Virus record (IMG/VR): IMGVR_UViG_3300026519_000071
Span: 1-22,130 of that record
From: a virus
DNA: 22,130 bases
Strand: one strand, 5' to 3'
The notes under the pieces: generated by a model
Database searches by the model: none
The model's input: only the letters and a program-made list of their open reading frames with translations
What the model was told of the DNA's origin: nothing
Position numbers and translations under genes: made by a program
Shown here: positions 14,955 to 20,293 of the stretch, piece by piece
Position numbering within the stretch: the first letter of the stretch is position 1
Layout: every line of letters begins with the position of its first letter

Positions 14955-15322
14955 GCCGCCTCCGTCATAGTATAGACGTTCACAGGCTGCCCCATGGGTT
15001 TACGTTTTTTCCCGCCAACCTGGATATATCCATCACCGCGAAGCTGCAAAAGCAGTCCACCGGCATAGTGCGTGGAAATTTGTAGATGCGCAGCAACATC
15101 GGTACTGGTGATCTGCACCCCACCCTTGAACATCGCCAGCGCCCGCGCCCGCGCCGACCCGCTGGCATAACCCGAACGGTTATCATCATCGGGCGGCAGC
15201 TTTGCTATATGTCCGGCTCGTTGCTCCAGCATCAACAACAGCTTCCCGAACACCAGTTCAGCCCCGGCAGTAATTTTTGGCTGGTCAGGCGACCTTGTTG
15301 CATACACTGTAGTAATTATCAT
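14951..15322 (-). CDS. Small winged-helix DNA-binding protein
   Basis: 123 aa. Residues 71-100 (ITSTDVAAHLQISTHYAGGL, then LLQLRGDGYI) give a clear helix-turn-helix with a following wing, and the C-terminus (GGKKRKPMGQPVNVYTM) fits a beta hairpin. The N-terminal 45 residues are probably a helical dimerisation segment. It starts in a TAATG overlap with the previous gene. It may control early genes or act in replication; no family name assigned. Confidence 0.66.
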   Translation of the reverse strand: MIITTVYATRSPDQPKITAGAELVFGKLLLMLEQRAGHIAKLPPDDDNRSGYASGSARARALAMFKGGVQITSTDVAAHLQISTHYAGGLLLQLRGDGYIQVGGKKRKPMGQPVNVYTMTEAA

Positions 15323-15633
15323 TACACGCCCCCCAAAGAATACATATTGTCTGTAATCCCAAAGGCATCCAGCTTGGCCATAATGTCCTTTACCGCCCGC
15401 AGGCGATGGAAGCGTTGCTCAACCGAAATTCGGGAGCGTCCAATACTCTCTGCAATCTCTAGAAAATTCCGCCCGTCCGCCTTCAAATACATAATCGCGT
15501 AATCATCAGCGGGCGACCAATGCGGGTGCATGATCTCTACCAATGCTGCGCGGGCTTTTATAAGCCTCAATGTATTAGGAACCCGTTCTGCGCCAGGTAC
15601 GTTCAAATGCAGTCGTCGCGGTTGGTTGCTCAT
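15322..15633 (-). CDS. Small SANT/Myb-like helix-turn-helix protein
   Basis: 103 aa. Residues 39-80 (WSPADDYAIMYLKADGRNFL, EIAESIGRSRISVEQRFHRL) match the three-helix pattern of short phage and alphaproteobacterial SANT-like or GcrA-like DNA-binding domains, in which the third helix contacts DNA. A basic N-terminus precedes it. It overlaps the methylase stop by four bases and the next gene by one. Likely a transcription or replication accessory factor. Confidence 0.66.
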   Translation of the reverse strand: MSNQPRRLHLNVPGAERVPNTLRLIKARAALVEIMHPHWSPADDYAIMYLKADGRNFLEIAESIGRSRISVEQRFHRLRAVKDIMAKLDAFGITDNMYSLGGV

Positions 15634-16373
15634 GCCGCCCCCTCCCTTTGCGTTCTGGACTCCACAATTTCCACGGCGCGCCGTACGCGCTCGCAGGTCA
15701 TTTTGAAAAACTCCGGTTTCTTTTCAATCCCGATCCCGCGCCGCCCGGTTTCCACGCAGGCAACCATGGTCGAGCCTGAACCCATGAATGGATCGAGAAC
15801 CAGATCACCGAGCTGCGAGGAATTTTCGATATAATGCACCATCAGCTGCACCGGCTTTTCAGTCGGATGGCTGGTTTCGCGCGGTGCGTTCAATTTGAAC
15901 GTCTGCATCGAGCCACAATTGTTGATGCGCTGCGCGTTGCCCTTCCAAAGGTACAGCGTGAACTCATTGTGCTTCATGTACCAGCGATTGCGGGTCGCGC
16001 GGATCTTGTCCCACGATAGCAAATTGTGGAACTGGAACCCTGCCCCGGTAAACCCGCCGTGCGCCGCAAACAGGTTCTTGTCGTTGGTCATGATGTAACA
16101 GTCAGCGCTGTTCTTCAGCGCGCGATATATCGGGCCACCCATCTGATCCCATGGCACAATGTCCATCAGCTCACCGTCGTTCGTATATTCAGAGTGCGAA
16201 AACAACCCGCCCATGACCTCGACAGCGTTTCCCCCGGAAGTCAGTAAGTATGGTGGGTCTGACACGACCAAATCGGCTTTTTCACCCAGCAACGGCAGAA
16301 CCTCCAGGCAATCGCCAAGGATCAACCGGCATGGCCCGATCGTAACTTCTTTGAGGATGCCACTATGCTTCAT
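15630..16373 (-). CDS. Site-specific DNA methyltransferase (N6-adenine/N4-cytosine, beta class)
   Basis: 247 aa from the ATG at 16373. Motif IV DPPY is at 39-42 and motif I DPFMGSGST at 194-202; catalytic motif before the AdoMet-binding motif marks the beta class. HPTEKP at 169-174 is also typical. The frame extends upstream to 16445, but that stretch lies in a terminator hairpin and is not credible. No restriction gene lies next to it, so it is an orphan phage methylase, probably for anti-restriction or mimicry of host marks. The target sequence cannot be read from the protein. Confidence 0.9.
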   Translation of the reverse strand: MKHSGILKEVTIGPCRLILGDCLEVLPLLGEKADLVVSDPPYLLTSGGNAVEVMGGLFSHSEYTNDGELMDIVPWDQMGGPIYRALKNSADCYIMTNDKNLFAAHGGFTGAGFQFHNLLSWDKIRATRNRWYMKHNEFTLYLWKGNAQRINNCGSMQTFKLNAPRETSHPTEKPVQLMVHYIENSSQLGDLVLDPFMGSGSTMVACVETGRRGIGIEKKPEFFKMTCERVRRAVEIVESRTQREGAA

Positions 16374-16384
16374 GCCGCCACCCC

Positions 16385-16419
16385 AAAAAAAGGGGCGCGG
16401 CTTCTCACGCCCGCGCCCC
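16385..16419 (-). terminator. Leftward intrinsic terminator just before the methylase gene
   Basis: Minus-strand GGGGCGCGG and CCGCGCCCC form a perfect 9-bp stem around a 10-base loop, followed by seven T. The T-run ends 11 bases before the methylase ATG, leaving no room for a new promoter in between. Confidence 0.88.
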
Positions 16420-16445
16420 AGTCCAACAGGGAGGTCGGGGGGCAC

Positions 16446-16661
16446 ACATTACGGGCAACCACGCCCCCCTCGGTATGGCTCTTTGAAGACAGTTGGGGAA
16501 CCGACCCGCCCGTGTGTTTCGACGTCACGGTGTCTTGACGACCAAGTTTCACCTGCAACAATAAGGTGCCGGACAACCGATTCGAAGTCAGTTGCCCAGC
16601 CAGTGAAGCCGCCCACTCACCAATAAGTGAGCGGCACATGCAGCCAGAAAAGGAGTTTTCT
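16446..16661. ncRNA. Structured non-coding region (possible phage regulatory RNA)
   Basis: No credible gene fills this stretch. On the plus strand I see four hairpins: CCGTG/CACGG (16508-16528), CACCT/AGGTG (16549-16568), CAACCGA/TCAGTTG with one mismatch and a seven-base loop (16575-16595), and GCCG..CTCAC/GTGAGCGGC (16609-16635). Stems read on either strand. It could be a plus-strand RNA of the C4 antisense kind known from phage immunity regions, or a leftward antiterminator leader for the adjacent terminator. Neither is proven. Confidence 0.35.
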
Positions 16662-16898
16662 ATGGCTACTTCCAGGCACCCCATCAATTTTGATAAGGGA
16701 GTTCTAAGCATCCCGTGTCCCCAATGTGGAAATGAGACCCAGAAAAGCATCGGATGGATTAAAAGGAACGACGAGTTCATTTGTGCCGGGTGTAGTAACA
16801 CCGTCACCTATGACAAAAATGTCCTCTTGTCCGGCCTCGACAGCGGCAATAAAGATCTGGACGCGTTTTCGCGCGGGATCGGAAAGCTCGGGAAATAA
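16662..16898 (+). CDS. Small zinc-ribbon protein
   Basis: 78 aa. C19-x2-C22 (IPCPQCG) and C41-x2-C44 (FICAGC) form a classical zinc ribbon, with the linker ETQKSIGWIKRNDEF resembling a widespread proteobacterial small zinc-ribbon protein found on chromosomes and phages. AAGGAG lies six bases before the ATG. It is the only plus-strand gene between the methylase and the repressor, and its 3' two-thirds runs antiparallel to the minus-strand 87-aa gene. Possibly a cargo (moron) gene with its own promoter. Biochemical role unknown. Confidence 0.72.
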   Translation: MATSRHPINFDKGVLSIPCPQCGNETQKSIGWIKRNDEFICAGCSNTVTYDKNVLLSGLDSGNKDLDAFSRGIGKLGK

Positions 16899-16967
16899 CT
16901 CTGTGGTTTTTTCCAACGCGGCGCGCAACGCACTCATATCTGCTGATATTTTAATGGTTATTGCCAT
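16704..16967 (-). CDS. Small early protein, antiparallel to the zinc-ribbon gene
   Basis: 87 aa from the ATG at 16967, which has GAGGGGG five bases upstream. It begins MAITIKISADMSALRAALEK, then a basic helix and a beta-like IFVIGDGVTTPGTNELVVPF. It overlaps the CII-like gene by 17 bases and is in operon order with it, so coupling is likely. About 195 bases are shared with the zinc-ribbon gene on the other strand. One of the two may be spurious; the zinc-ribbon is the safer call. No family recognised. Confidence 0.45.
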   Translation of the reverse strand: MAITIKISADMSALRAALEKTTELFPELSDPARKRVQIFIAAVEAGQEDIFVIGDGVTTPGTNELVVPFNPSDAFLGLISTLGTRDA

Positions 16968-17436
16968 CACACCCCCTCGCCTTCGCAGACAATGCAGCGC
17001 GCACAACTGCACCAGCCGCCAACATCTCGTCAATTTCCTTGATGGCATCTAGCGCCTCACCGGGCGTATAGTCGTGTGGCTTTTTGGAAGCTTCTGACAT
17101 CGCTTCGGAGTGTGATAGCAACACGTCGGAAAATTCCGACATCAACACGCTCATATCCACCCCGATCACACCCTCGACATTCAAAGGCAGGAATATTCCG
17201 CCTGCCAAATGCGCGAAATGCTGGGCCAAAGGCACGGATGACGCGGGAATGATCCGGCCCAGCCTATCGAAGTGGTTTATACCCAGCCCGCCGGGGCGTT
17301 CCTCGTCGCAGGCTGTCGCTCGGGACAGGTTTGCGGTGGAGACACCAATGTCGTTGCTAACGCACTCCAACCCACCGGCGGCGGTAATTGCCATTTGTAC
17401 CGCCGACTGGATTGATCCGGGTCTTACGCTACGCAT
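16951..17436 (-). CDS. CII-like phage transcriptional regulator
   Basis: 161 aa from the ATG at 17436; GGAGG lies eight bases upstream and would be destroyed by the earlier ATG at 17451. The first 50 residues (SAVQMAITAAGGLECVSNDI, GVSTANLSRATACDEE) form a helix-turn-helix of the phage CII/CP76-like type. The rest is helical and could oligomerise (MSVLMSEFSDVLLSHSEAM). It is the second leftward gene after cro, the place of cII in lambdoid phages. Likely an activator in the lysis-lysogeny choice; this is inferred. Confidence 0.7.
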   Translation of the reverse strand: MRSVRPGSIQSAVQMAITAAGGLECVSNDIGVSTANLSRATACDEERPGGLGINHFDRLGRIIPASSVPLAQHFAHLAGGIFLPLNVEGVIGVDMSVLMSEFSDVLLSHSEAMSEASKKPHDYTPGEALDAIKEIDEMLAAGAVVRAALSAKARGCDGNNH

Positions 17437-17493
17437 GGACAAAACCTCCATGTGATTTCCCGTGTGTATAAGACGTAGTTGTGCGAATTATCA

Positions 17494-17691
17494 TCAAGCC
17501 GCCTCGTTCTGATTGCGGTTTTTGGGAGGATTGTCCGCCATGTATTGACGAATTTTATCCGCCGTTCGCATCGAGCAACTGGCCCCAGCCAACCACGCCG
17601 CCCATTTGCTTCCGCTCATTCCACCACCACGCTGTATTACCGTGGTTGGCTGAATGCCAAACGATGCGGCATAGACTTCAATCTGTTTCAT
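17494..17691 (-). CDS. Cro-like repressor
   Basis: 65 aa from the ATG at 17691, which has GGAAG five bases upstream; two earlier in-frame ATGs (17712, 17703) lie within or next to the promoter and lack a site. MKQIEVYAASFGIQPTTVIQ ... SGSKWAAWLAGASCSMRTADKI has the Cro/XRE helix-turn-helix pattern. It is the first leftward gene and is divergent from the CI-like gene, with the operator between them. Expected to counteract CI during lytic growth. Confidence 0.72.
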   Translation of the reverse strand: MKQIEVYAASFGIQPTTVIQRGGGMSGSKWAAWLAGASCSMRTADKIRQYMADNPPKNRNQNEAA

Positions 17692-17709
17692 GAATTCTTC
17701 CATATAGTG

Positions 17710-17739
17710 CATATAGGTTTATTACCCTATTTTCGTCAA
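17710..17739 (-). promoter_or_regulatory. Leftward early (cro) promoter with operator in its spacer
   Basis: Minus-strand TTGACG (17739-17734), 18-base spacer, TATATG (17715-17710); alternatively CTATAT with 17 bases. The spacer is filled by the operator at 17713-17730, so a bound repressor would exclude RNA polymerase. Confidence 0.65.
17713..17730. promoter_or_regulatory. Repressor operator, cro/cI site
   Basis: ATAGGTTTATTACCCTAT, a 5-bp inverted repeat (ATAGG/CCTAT) with an 8-base centre. 17 of 18 bases match the site at 19139-19156. Confidence 0.72.
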
Positions 17740-17745
17740 GGGCTT

Positions 17746-17774
17746 TTGACCTATCGCACAAAATTCAATAATTT
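17746..17774 (+). promoter_or_regulatory. Putative rightward promoter for the CI-like gene
   Basis: TTGACC (17746-17751), a 17-base spacer, and TAATTT (17769-17774). Transcription would begin about seven bases before the ATG at 17788, where no good ribosome binding site exists, so the cI message may be nearly leaderless, as lambda PRM cI mRNA is. Confidence 0.4.
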
Positions 17775-17787
17775 GACATTGTGAGTT

Positions 17788-18150
17788 ATGACAAACGACC
17801 CAACAATCGAACCGTTTTTAGTACGGTTAAAAGAGCGCATTGATAGCGACCCAGACCTAACAGTTTCTGGGCTGGCCATAAAAGCCGGGCTAGACAACAG
17901 TGCTATCCGCAACATGTTTAGCCGTAACTACAAAAGCCTCCGGATTTCAACCGCTCGGCAGATCTGCGCCGCGCTTGGCACAACTCTGGAAGAATTTATG
18001 AGCGAGGCTCACACACCAGAAGAACGAGAGATTGTTCGCCTAGTATCTCGGCTACCCGATCACCTCCGCCGCCAGCTATTAGGGTACGGACAAGGACTTC
18101 TTGTATCCGAGGATCAGGCTGCGCCAAAATCCGGCGAAGACGAACAATAA
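17788..18150 (+). CDS. Short CI-like prophage repressor (XRE helix-turn-helix only)
   Basis: 120 aa. Residues 25-70 (LTVSGLAIKAGLDNSAIRNM, then ISTARQICAALGTTLEEFM) are a clear XRE helix-turn-helix. The C-terminal 50 residues (PEEREIVRLVSRLPDHLRRQ) are a helix of the kind that follows the HTH in short phage repressors. There is no S24 peptidase domain, Ala-Gly cleavage site or Ser/Lys dyad, so RecA-triggered self-cleavage is not expected. It is divergent from cro and next to the shared operator. This is the best candidate for the lysogeny repressor. Confidence 0.76.
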   Translation: MTNDPTIEPFLVRLKERIDSDPDLTVSGLAIKAGLDNSAIRNMFSRNYKSLRISTARQICAALGTTLEEFMSEAHTPEEREIVRLVSRLPDHLRRQLLGYGQGLLVSEDQAAPKSGEDEQ

Positions 18151-18248
18151 TTTCTTTATCAGTCATATTAAGTTTCCATTCTATAATGCGACCCCTCGCA
18201 CAACAGCAGCGCTGGAAACCTTATTCCGCCCCAAAAAGGTAAACCACA

Positions 18249-18836
18249 TTGAGTAGTAGCTTCTCGAATTTTGAATTCATTTTGTTATTTATTGCTGCCG
18301 CTACAGGTGTTTTAACAGCTATTTTCACTGGCATAAGCGTCTGGAACGACCGCAATGAAAAACATGGGAAGGTGCGTGCATCATGGTACCTATCCAAGAG
18401 TTCGGACAATAGCTGGAGCATGATAATCCATGTCTACAATGATACAAGCGAAGTGATCACACTATCGCACATAGGGGTGATCGGAACAGGTCGAATTAGT
18501 AACAACAGGAACCACCAACAACAACCAGACACCAAGTTGTTGGCCGTTTTTGAGGACATTCAACCTAACCAATCCCAAAAAATCGCTGTTAGCTTAGTGT
18601 TGGATATTAAGCCAAGCTTAAGGAAAGCCAAAAGATACCGCGAACGAATTCGGAAACGGTATGCAGAACTTCGCTGGAAACATTTTCAAATACCCGGATC
18701 CGTAGGCGCACCTTTTTTGTTTTCCGCGTTAATACGATTCAATTCATCGACTCGGCGTCCGATGCGGTTAACTGCCACCAAAAGAATTAGTGCCGATATC
18801 ATTGAAAATGTTGAAGACCAAGCAGCGAAAAAGTAA
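18249..18836 (+). CDS. N-terminally membrane-anchored accessory protein (candidate lysogenic conversion gene)
   Basis: 195 aa, not recognised as a named family. One strong transmembrane helix at residues 8-32 (FILLFIAAATGVLTAIFTGI), then a soluble part with beta-rich segments (WSMIIHVYNDTSEVITLSHI) like Ig-type domains of membrane-tethered proteins, then a very basic helix (SLRKAKRYRERIRKRYAELR). The start is TTG at 18249 with AAAAGG nine bases upstream; a perfect TATAAT (18182-18187) sits upstream with a poor -35. It lies directly after the repressor, on the same strand, a usual place for genes expressed in the lysogen such as superinfection exclusion or phage-defence genes. The last 150 bases overlap an antisense small ORF. 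Function is an inference. Confidence 0.6.
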   Translation: MSSSFSNFEFILLFIAAATGVLTAIFTGISVWNDRNEKHGKVRASWYLSKSSDNSWSMIIHVYNDTSEVITLSHIGVIGTGRISNNRNHQQQPDTKLLAVFEDIQPNQSQKIAVSLVLDIKPSLRKAKRYRERIRKRYAELRWKHFQIPGSVGAPFLFSALIRFNSSTRRPMRLTATKRISADIIENVEDQAAKK

Positions 18837-18847
18837 AACAGGGTCAT
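18686..18847 (-). CDS. 53-aa antisense membrane peptide candidate
   Basis: Reads MTLFYFFAAWSSTFSMISAL with a following ILLVAV, so residues 2-28 form a likely transmembrane helix, then a charged tail (RIGRRVDELNRINAENKK). AAGGAG is six bases upstream of its ATG. It overlaps the stop of the 65-aa ORF (ATGA) and runs antisense to the 3' end of the 195-aa gene. The size and layout recall small phage membrane peptides, but no family is known to me and it could be spurious. Confidence 0.4.
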   Translation of the reverse strand: MTLFYFFAAWSSTFSMISALILLVAVNRIGRRVDELNRINAENKKGAPTDPGI

Positions 18848-19041
18848 AACCTACTCCTTTTCAGCCGCGCACCATAAAGAAGTTCTAACAGGCGCTGCTG
18901 CGCCCGAATCCGTTCAGCTGATCCTGACACCCGATCAAGCAGAACTAATTGCGAAGGATCTGCTCGAAAGCAGTGCGCAATGTCGTCTGGTTCAAACCGA
19001 ACCGAACTAATCATTTTGAGTTCGCTAACCGGCACACGCAT
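18844..19041 (-). CDS. 65-aa small protein of unknown function
   Basis: Begins MRVPVSELKMISSVRFEPDD and has a helical C-terminal half (SAERIRAQQRLLELLYGARL). A strong AAGGAG lies six bases before the ATG. The stop overlaps the 53-aa ORF, forming a two-gene cassette. Promoter-like sequence facing this way lies at 19164-19136. A competing reading exists on the plus strand, which carries an open stretch (LTPDQAELIAKDLLESS) without a usable start, perhaps the remnant of an early gene. Uncertain. Confidence 0.42.
   Translation of the reverse strand: MRVPVSELKMISSVRFEPDDIAHCFRADPSQLVLLDRVSGSAERIRAQQRLLELLYGARLKRSRL
18845..18866. repeat. 22-bp direct repeat, copy 1
   Basis: Identical to 19039-19060, and similarity continues for about 12 more bases. 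On the minus strand the repeat contains an AAGGAG ribosome binding site and an ATG, so each copy starts one of the two small minus ORFs. Confidence 0.85.
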
Positions 19042-19060
19042 AACCTACTCCTTTTCAGCC
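19039..19060. repeat. 22-bp direct repeat, copy 2
   Basis: Identical to 18845-18866. On the minus strand it supplies the ribosome binding site and ATG of the 65-aa ORF. It abuts the terminator at 19059-19079. Confidence 0.85.
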
Positions 19061-19079
19061 CCGCATCATGCGGGGTTTT
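19059..19079 (+). terminator. Rightward intrinsic terminator after the repressor block
   Basis: CCCCGCA-TCA-TGCGGGG perfect 7-bp stem followed by TTTT. It would end transcripts from the CI-like and 195-aa genes before the rightward early promoter. Confidence 0.8.
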
Positions 19080-19108
19080 CAATGTTGATTCCATTTCAAC
19101 AACTTTTA

Positions 19109-19126
19109 ATAGGTTATTTGTCCTAT
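19109..19126. promoter_or_regulatory. Repressor operator, right-arm site 1
   Basis: ATAGGTTATTTGTCCTAT: same ATAGG/CCTAT arms and 8-base centre as the other two sites. Centre lies 30 bp (three helical turns) from site 2, which would allow cooperative binding. Confidence 0.65.
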
Positions 19127-19133
19127 TTATGGA

Positions 19134-19164
19134 TTGACATAGGATTATTACCCTATTATGTCAA
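19134..19164 (+). promoter_or_regulatory. Palindromic rightward early promoter
   Basis: TTGACA (19134-19139), 17-base spacer, TATGTC (19157-19162). The outer 8 bases TTGACATA/TATGTCAA are an exact inverted repeat, so the minus strand also reads TTGACA-17-TATGTC. Operator site 2 fills the spacer. Confidence 0.65.
19139..19156. promoter_or_regulatory. Repressor operator, right-arm site 2
   Basis: ATAGGATTATTACCCTAT, one base different from the cro/cI site, and placed exactly between the -35 and -10 of the early promoter. Confidence 0.72.
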
Positions 19165-19172
19165 TATCCATT

Positions 19173-19254
19173 CGGTGCCACCGTAACCAGTAAGCAGAAA
19201 CTAGTACGGCACCGTCTAGCCCCTCCCCTCTGAGCAGAACGCAGATGGGGGGGG
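19173..19254 (+). other. Structured leader of the rightward early operon
   Basis: CGGTGCC (19173-19179) pairs with GGCACCG (19208-19214), and the C-rich 19220-19232 pairs with the G-rich 19242-19254 (CCCC..TCTG/CAGA..GGGG, with a bulge). Both hairpins lie between the promoter and the first start at 19275. No gene occupies 19042-19274. Confidence 0.5.
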
Positions 19255-19274
19255 AACTTGGAAAGGATGGAACA

Positions 19275-19433
19275 TTGAAAAAGATCATTTACCTGAACCA
19301 ATACCGCGAAGCACTGGCCATACTCGCCACCAAAGGCTTGCGCCCTTCGCTTTATCGGCTGGCCCGGCGCGTAATCAACACAAACGCCCCCCACCCCTAC
19401 ATGCAAATCCTCCCCTCCGAGGTGGAAGCATGA
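19275..19433 (+). CDS. 52-aa first early protein
   Basis: Starts at TTG 19275, seven bases after AAAGGA. An upstream in-frame ATG at 19245 is inside a stable hairpin and less likely. Sequence MKKIIYLNQYREALAILATK is helical and basic, followed by LYRLARRVINTNAP. No family recognised. The stop overlaps the next start (ATGA), and the gene is first behind the operator-controlled promoter, so it would be made immediately on induction. Early phage proteins of this size often target host functions, but no role is shown here. Confidence 0.55.
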   Translation: MKKIIYLNQYREALAILATKGLRPSLYRLARRVINTNAPHPYMQILPSEVEA

Positions 19434-19702
19434 ACCTCGATCTTCACAAAGAGCGCGCCGATTTGCTGGCCGTCTTGGAAACCCTCACCCCCGAAGCCCG
19501 ACACGACCGCATGTATACAGCCGTCGTTGATACAGGTGGGTCATGGATCGGGCCGCACACCAGCCCCAAATGGCCAACAACACACCAAGTCGAACTAGAC
19601 CTGCTCGGCCTATTGGCCACCGCCCCCAACGACGAAGAAGCCATCCACAACTGGATGGGCATCGTCCGCCGCCAAGTCGCAGAACAGGCGTTGGCGTCAT
19701 GA
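19430..19702 (+). CDS. 90-aa early protein of unknown function
   Basis: Starts MNLDLHKERADLLAVLETLT; acidic and helical, with a central Trp/Pro/Thr-rich segment (GGSWIGPHTSPKWPTTHQVE) and a C-terminal helix (DEEAIHNWMGIVRRQVAEQA). Codon use matches its neighbours. Coupled to both neighbours by four-base overlaps. No motif links it to a known family; it belongs to the rightward early operon. Confidence 0.62.
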   Translation: MNLDLHKERADLLAVLETLTPEARHDRMYTAVVDTGGSWIGPHTSPKWPTTHQVELDLLGLLATAPNDEEAIHNWMGIVRRQVAEQALAS

Positions 19703-19800
19703 TCATCATCGAGCGGATCATGTGGGGCATAGGGCTAGGAATGTGGCTCTACATCATAGCCGAAACCAGCCGTGCCCTACTTTCTACGAACCCATACTGA
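19699..19800 (+). CDS. 33-aa membrane peptide
   Basis: MIIIERIMWGIGLGMWLYII and then AETSRALLSTNPY: a single hydrophobic helix with a short polar tail. It starts in an ATGA overlap with the 90-aa gene, so translation is coupled. A longer frame-mate upstream (from 19543) lies inside the 90-aa gene and is rejected. Such peptides in early operons may act on host membranes; function unknown. Confidence 0.5.
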   Translation: MIIIERIMWGIGLGMWLYIIAETSRALLSTNPY

Positions 19801-19842
19801 AAAGCGTGACCGCCTCAAAAATCACCAAAAGGAGAAAATGCC

Positions 19843-20265
19843 GTGATGACCAACAAGATACCCACCCCCGATACCGGGGTAATTGAACCCCACGACCCAT
19901 ACAAAATGCGGACGCTGGAGCAAATCCTCGCGCTATTCGACGGCGGTGATTTTCTCGCCGAGGTTTTGAGCGGACACAAACAGCTGCAGCTGGACCTGCT
20001 CGAGCACAAGGCAGAACACGGCACCAAAGGGTGCCAAGGCACTATGACGCTGCAGGTTAGCTACACACTTGGAAAATCCGGCGACGTAGCCATGGGCGCG
20101 ACTATCGCCTTCAAGCCACCGAAGAAACCACCATCCAGCGCCGCCGCCTACATAAATGATGCCGGTGAATTGACGCTCTACAGCCCATTCATGGCGCGCA
20201 TGCATCAGCCGGTTCGGGACGCCGCCTTCGATCCAGAAACCGGCGAAATTCGAGACGCCGACTAA
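19843..20265 (+). CDS. Phage early protein upstream of DUF2303
   Basis: 140 aa. Start GTG at 19843 with AAGGAG eight bases upstream (the adjacent ATG is three bases further). The core MTLQVSYTLGKSGDVAMGATIAFKPPKKPP is a beta meander with conserved Gly and Lys-Pro motifs, seen in short proteins that accompany DUF2303 genes in many phages. N-terminal helix TLEQILALFDGGDFLAEVLS. No catalytic residues evident. Probably a partner in early DNA metabolism, inferred from neighbourhood. Confidence 0.64.
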   Translation: MMTNKIPTPDTGVIEPHDPYKMRTLEQILALFDGGDFLAEVLSGHKQLQLDLLEHKAEHGTKGCQGTMTLQVSYTLGKSGDVAMGATIAFKPPKKPPSSAAAYINDAGELTLYSPFMARMHQPVRDAAFDPETGEIRDAD

Positions 20266-20293
20266 ACCTCAAACAAACCAAGGGATATTACCA

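Noticed and set aside
16550-16640. A tRNA-like fold around an anticodon-like loop TTCGAAG
   Set aside because: No acceptor stem, D-arm or T-loop consensus can be built around it.
16370-16807. A 145-codon minus ORF through the non-coding region
   Set aside because: It passes through a terminator hairpin and reads as low-quality protein (VPQLSSKSHTEGG); the sequence is better explained as structured RNA.
19543-19800. An 85-codon plus ORF
   Set aside because: Its first two-thirds is an out-of-frame shadow of the 90-aa gene; only the 33-codon end from 19699 is supported.
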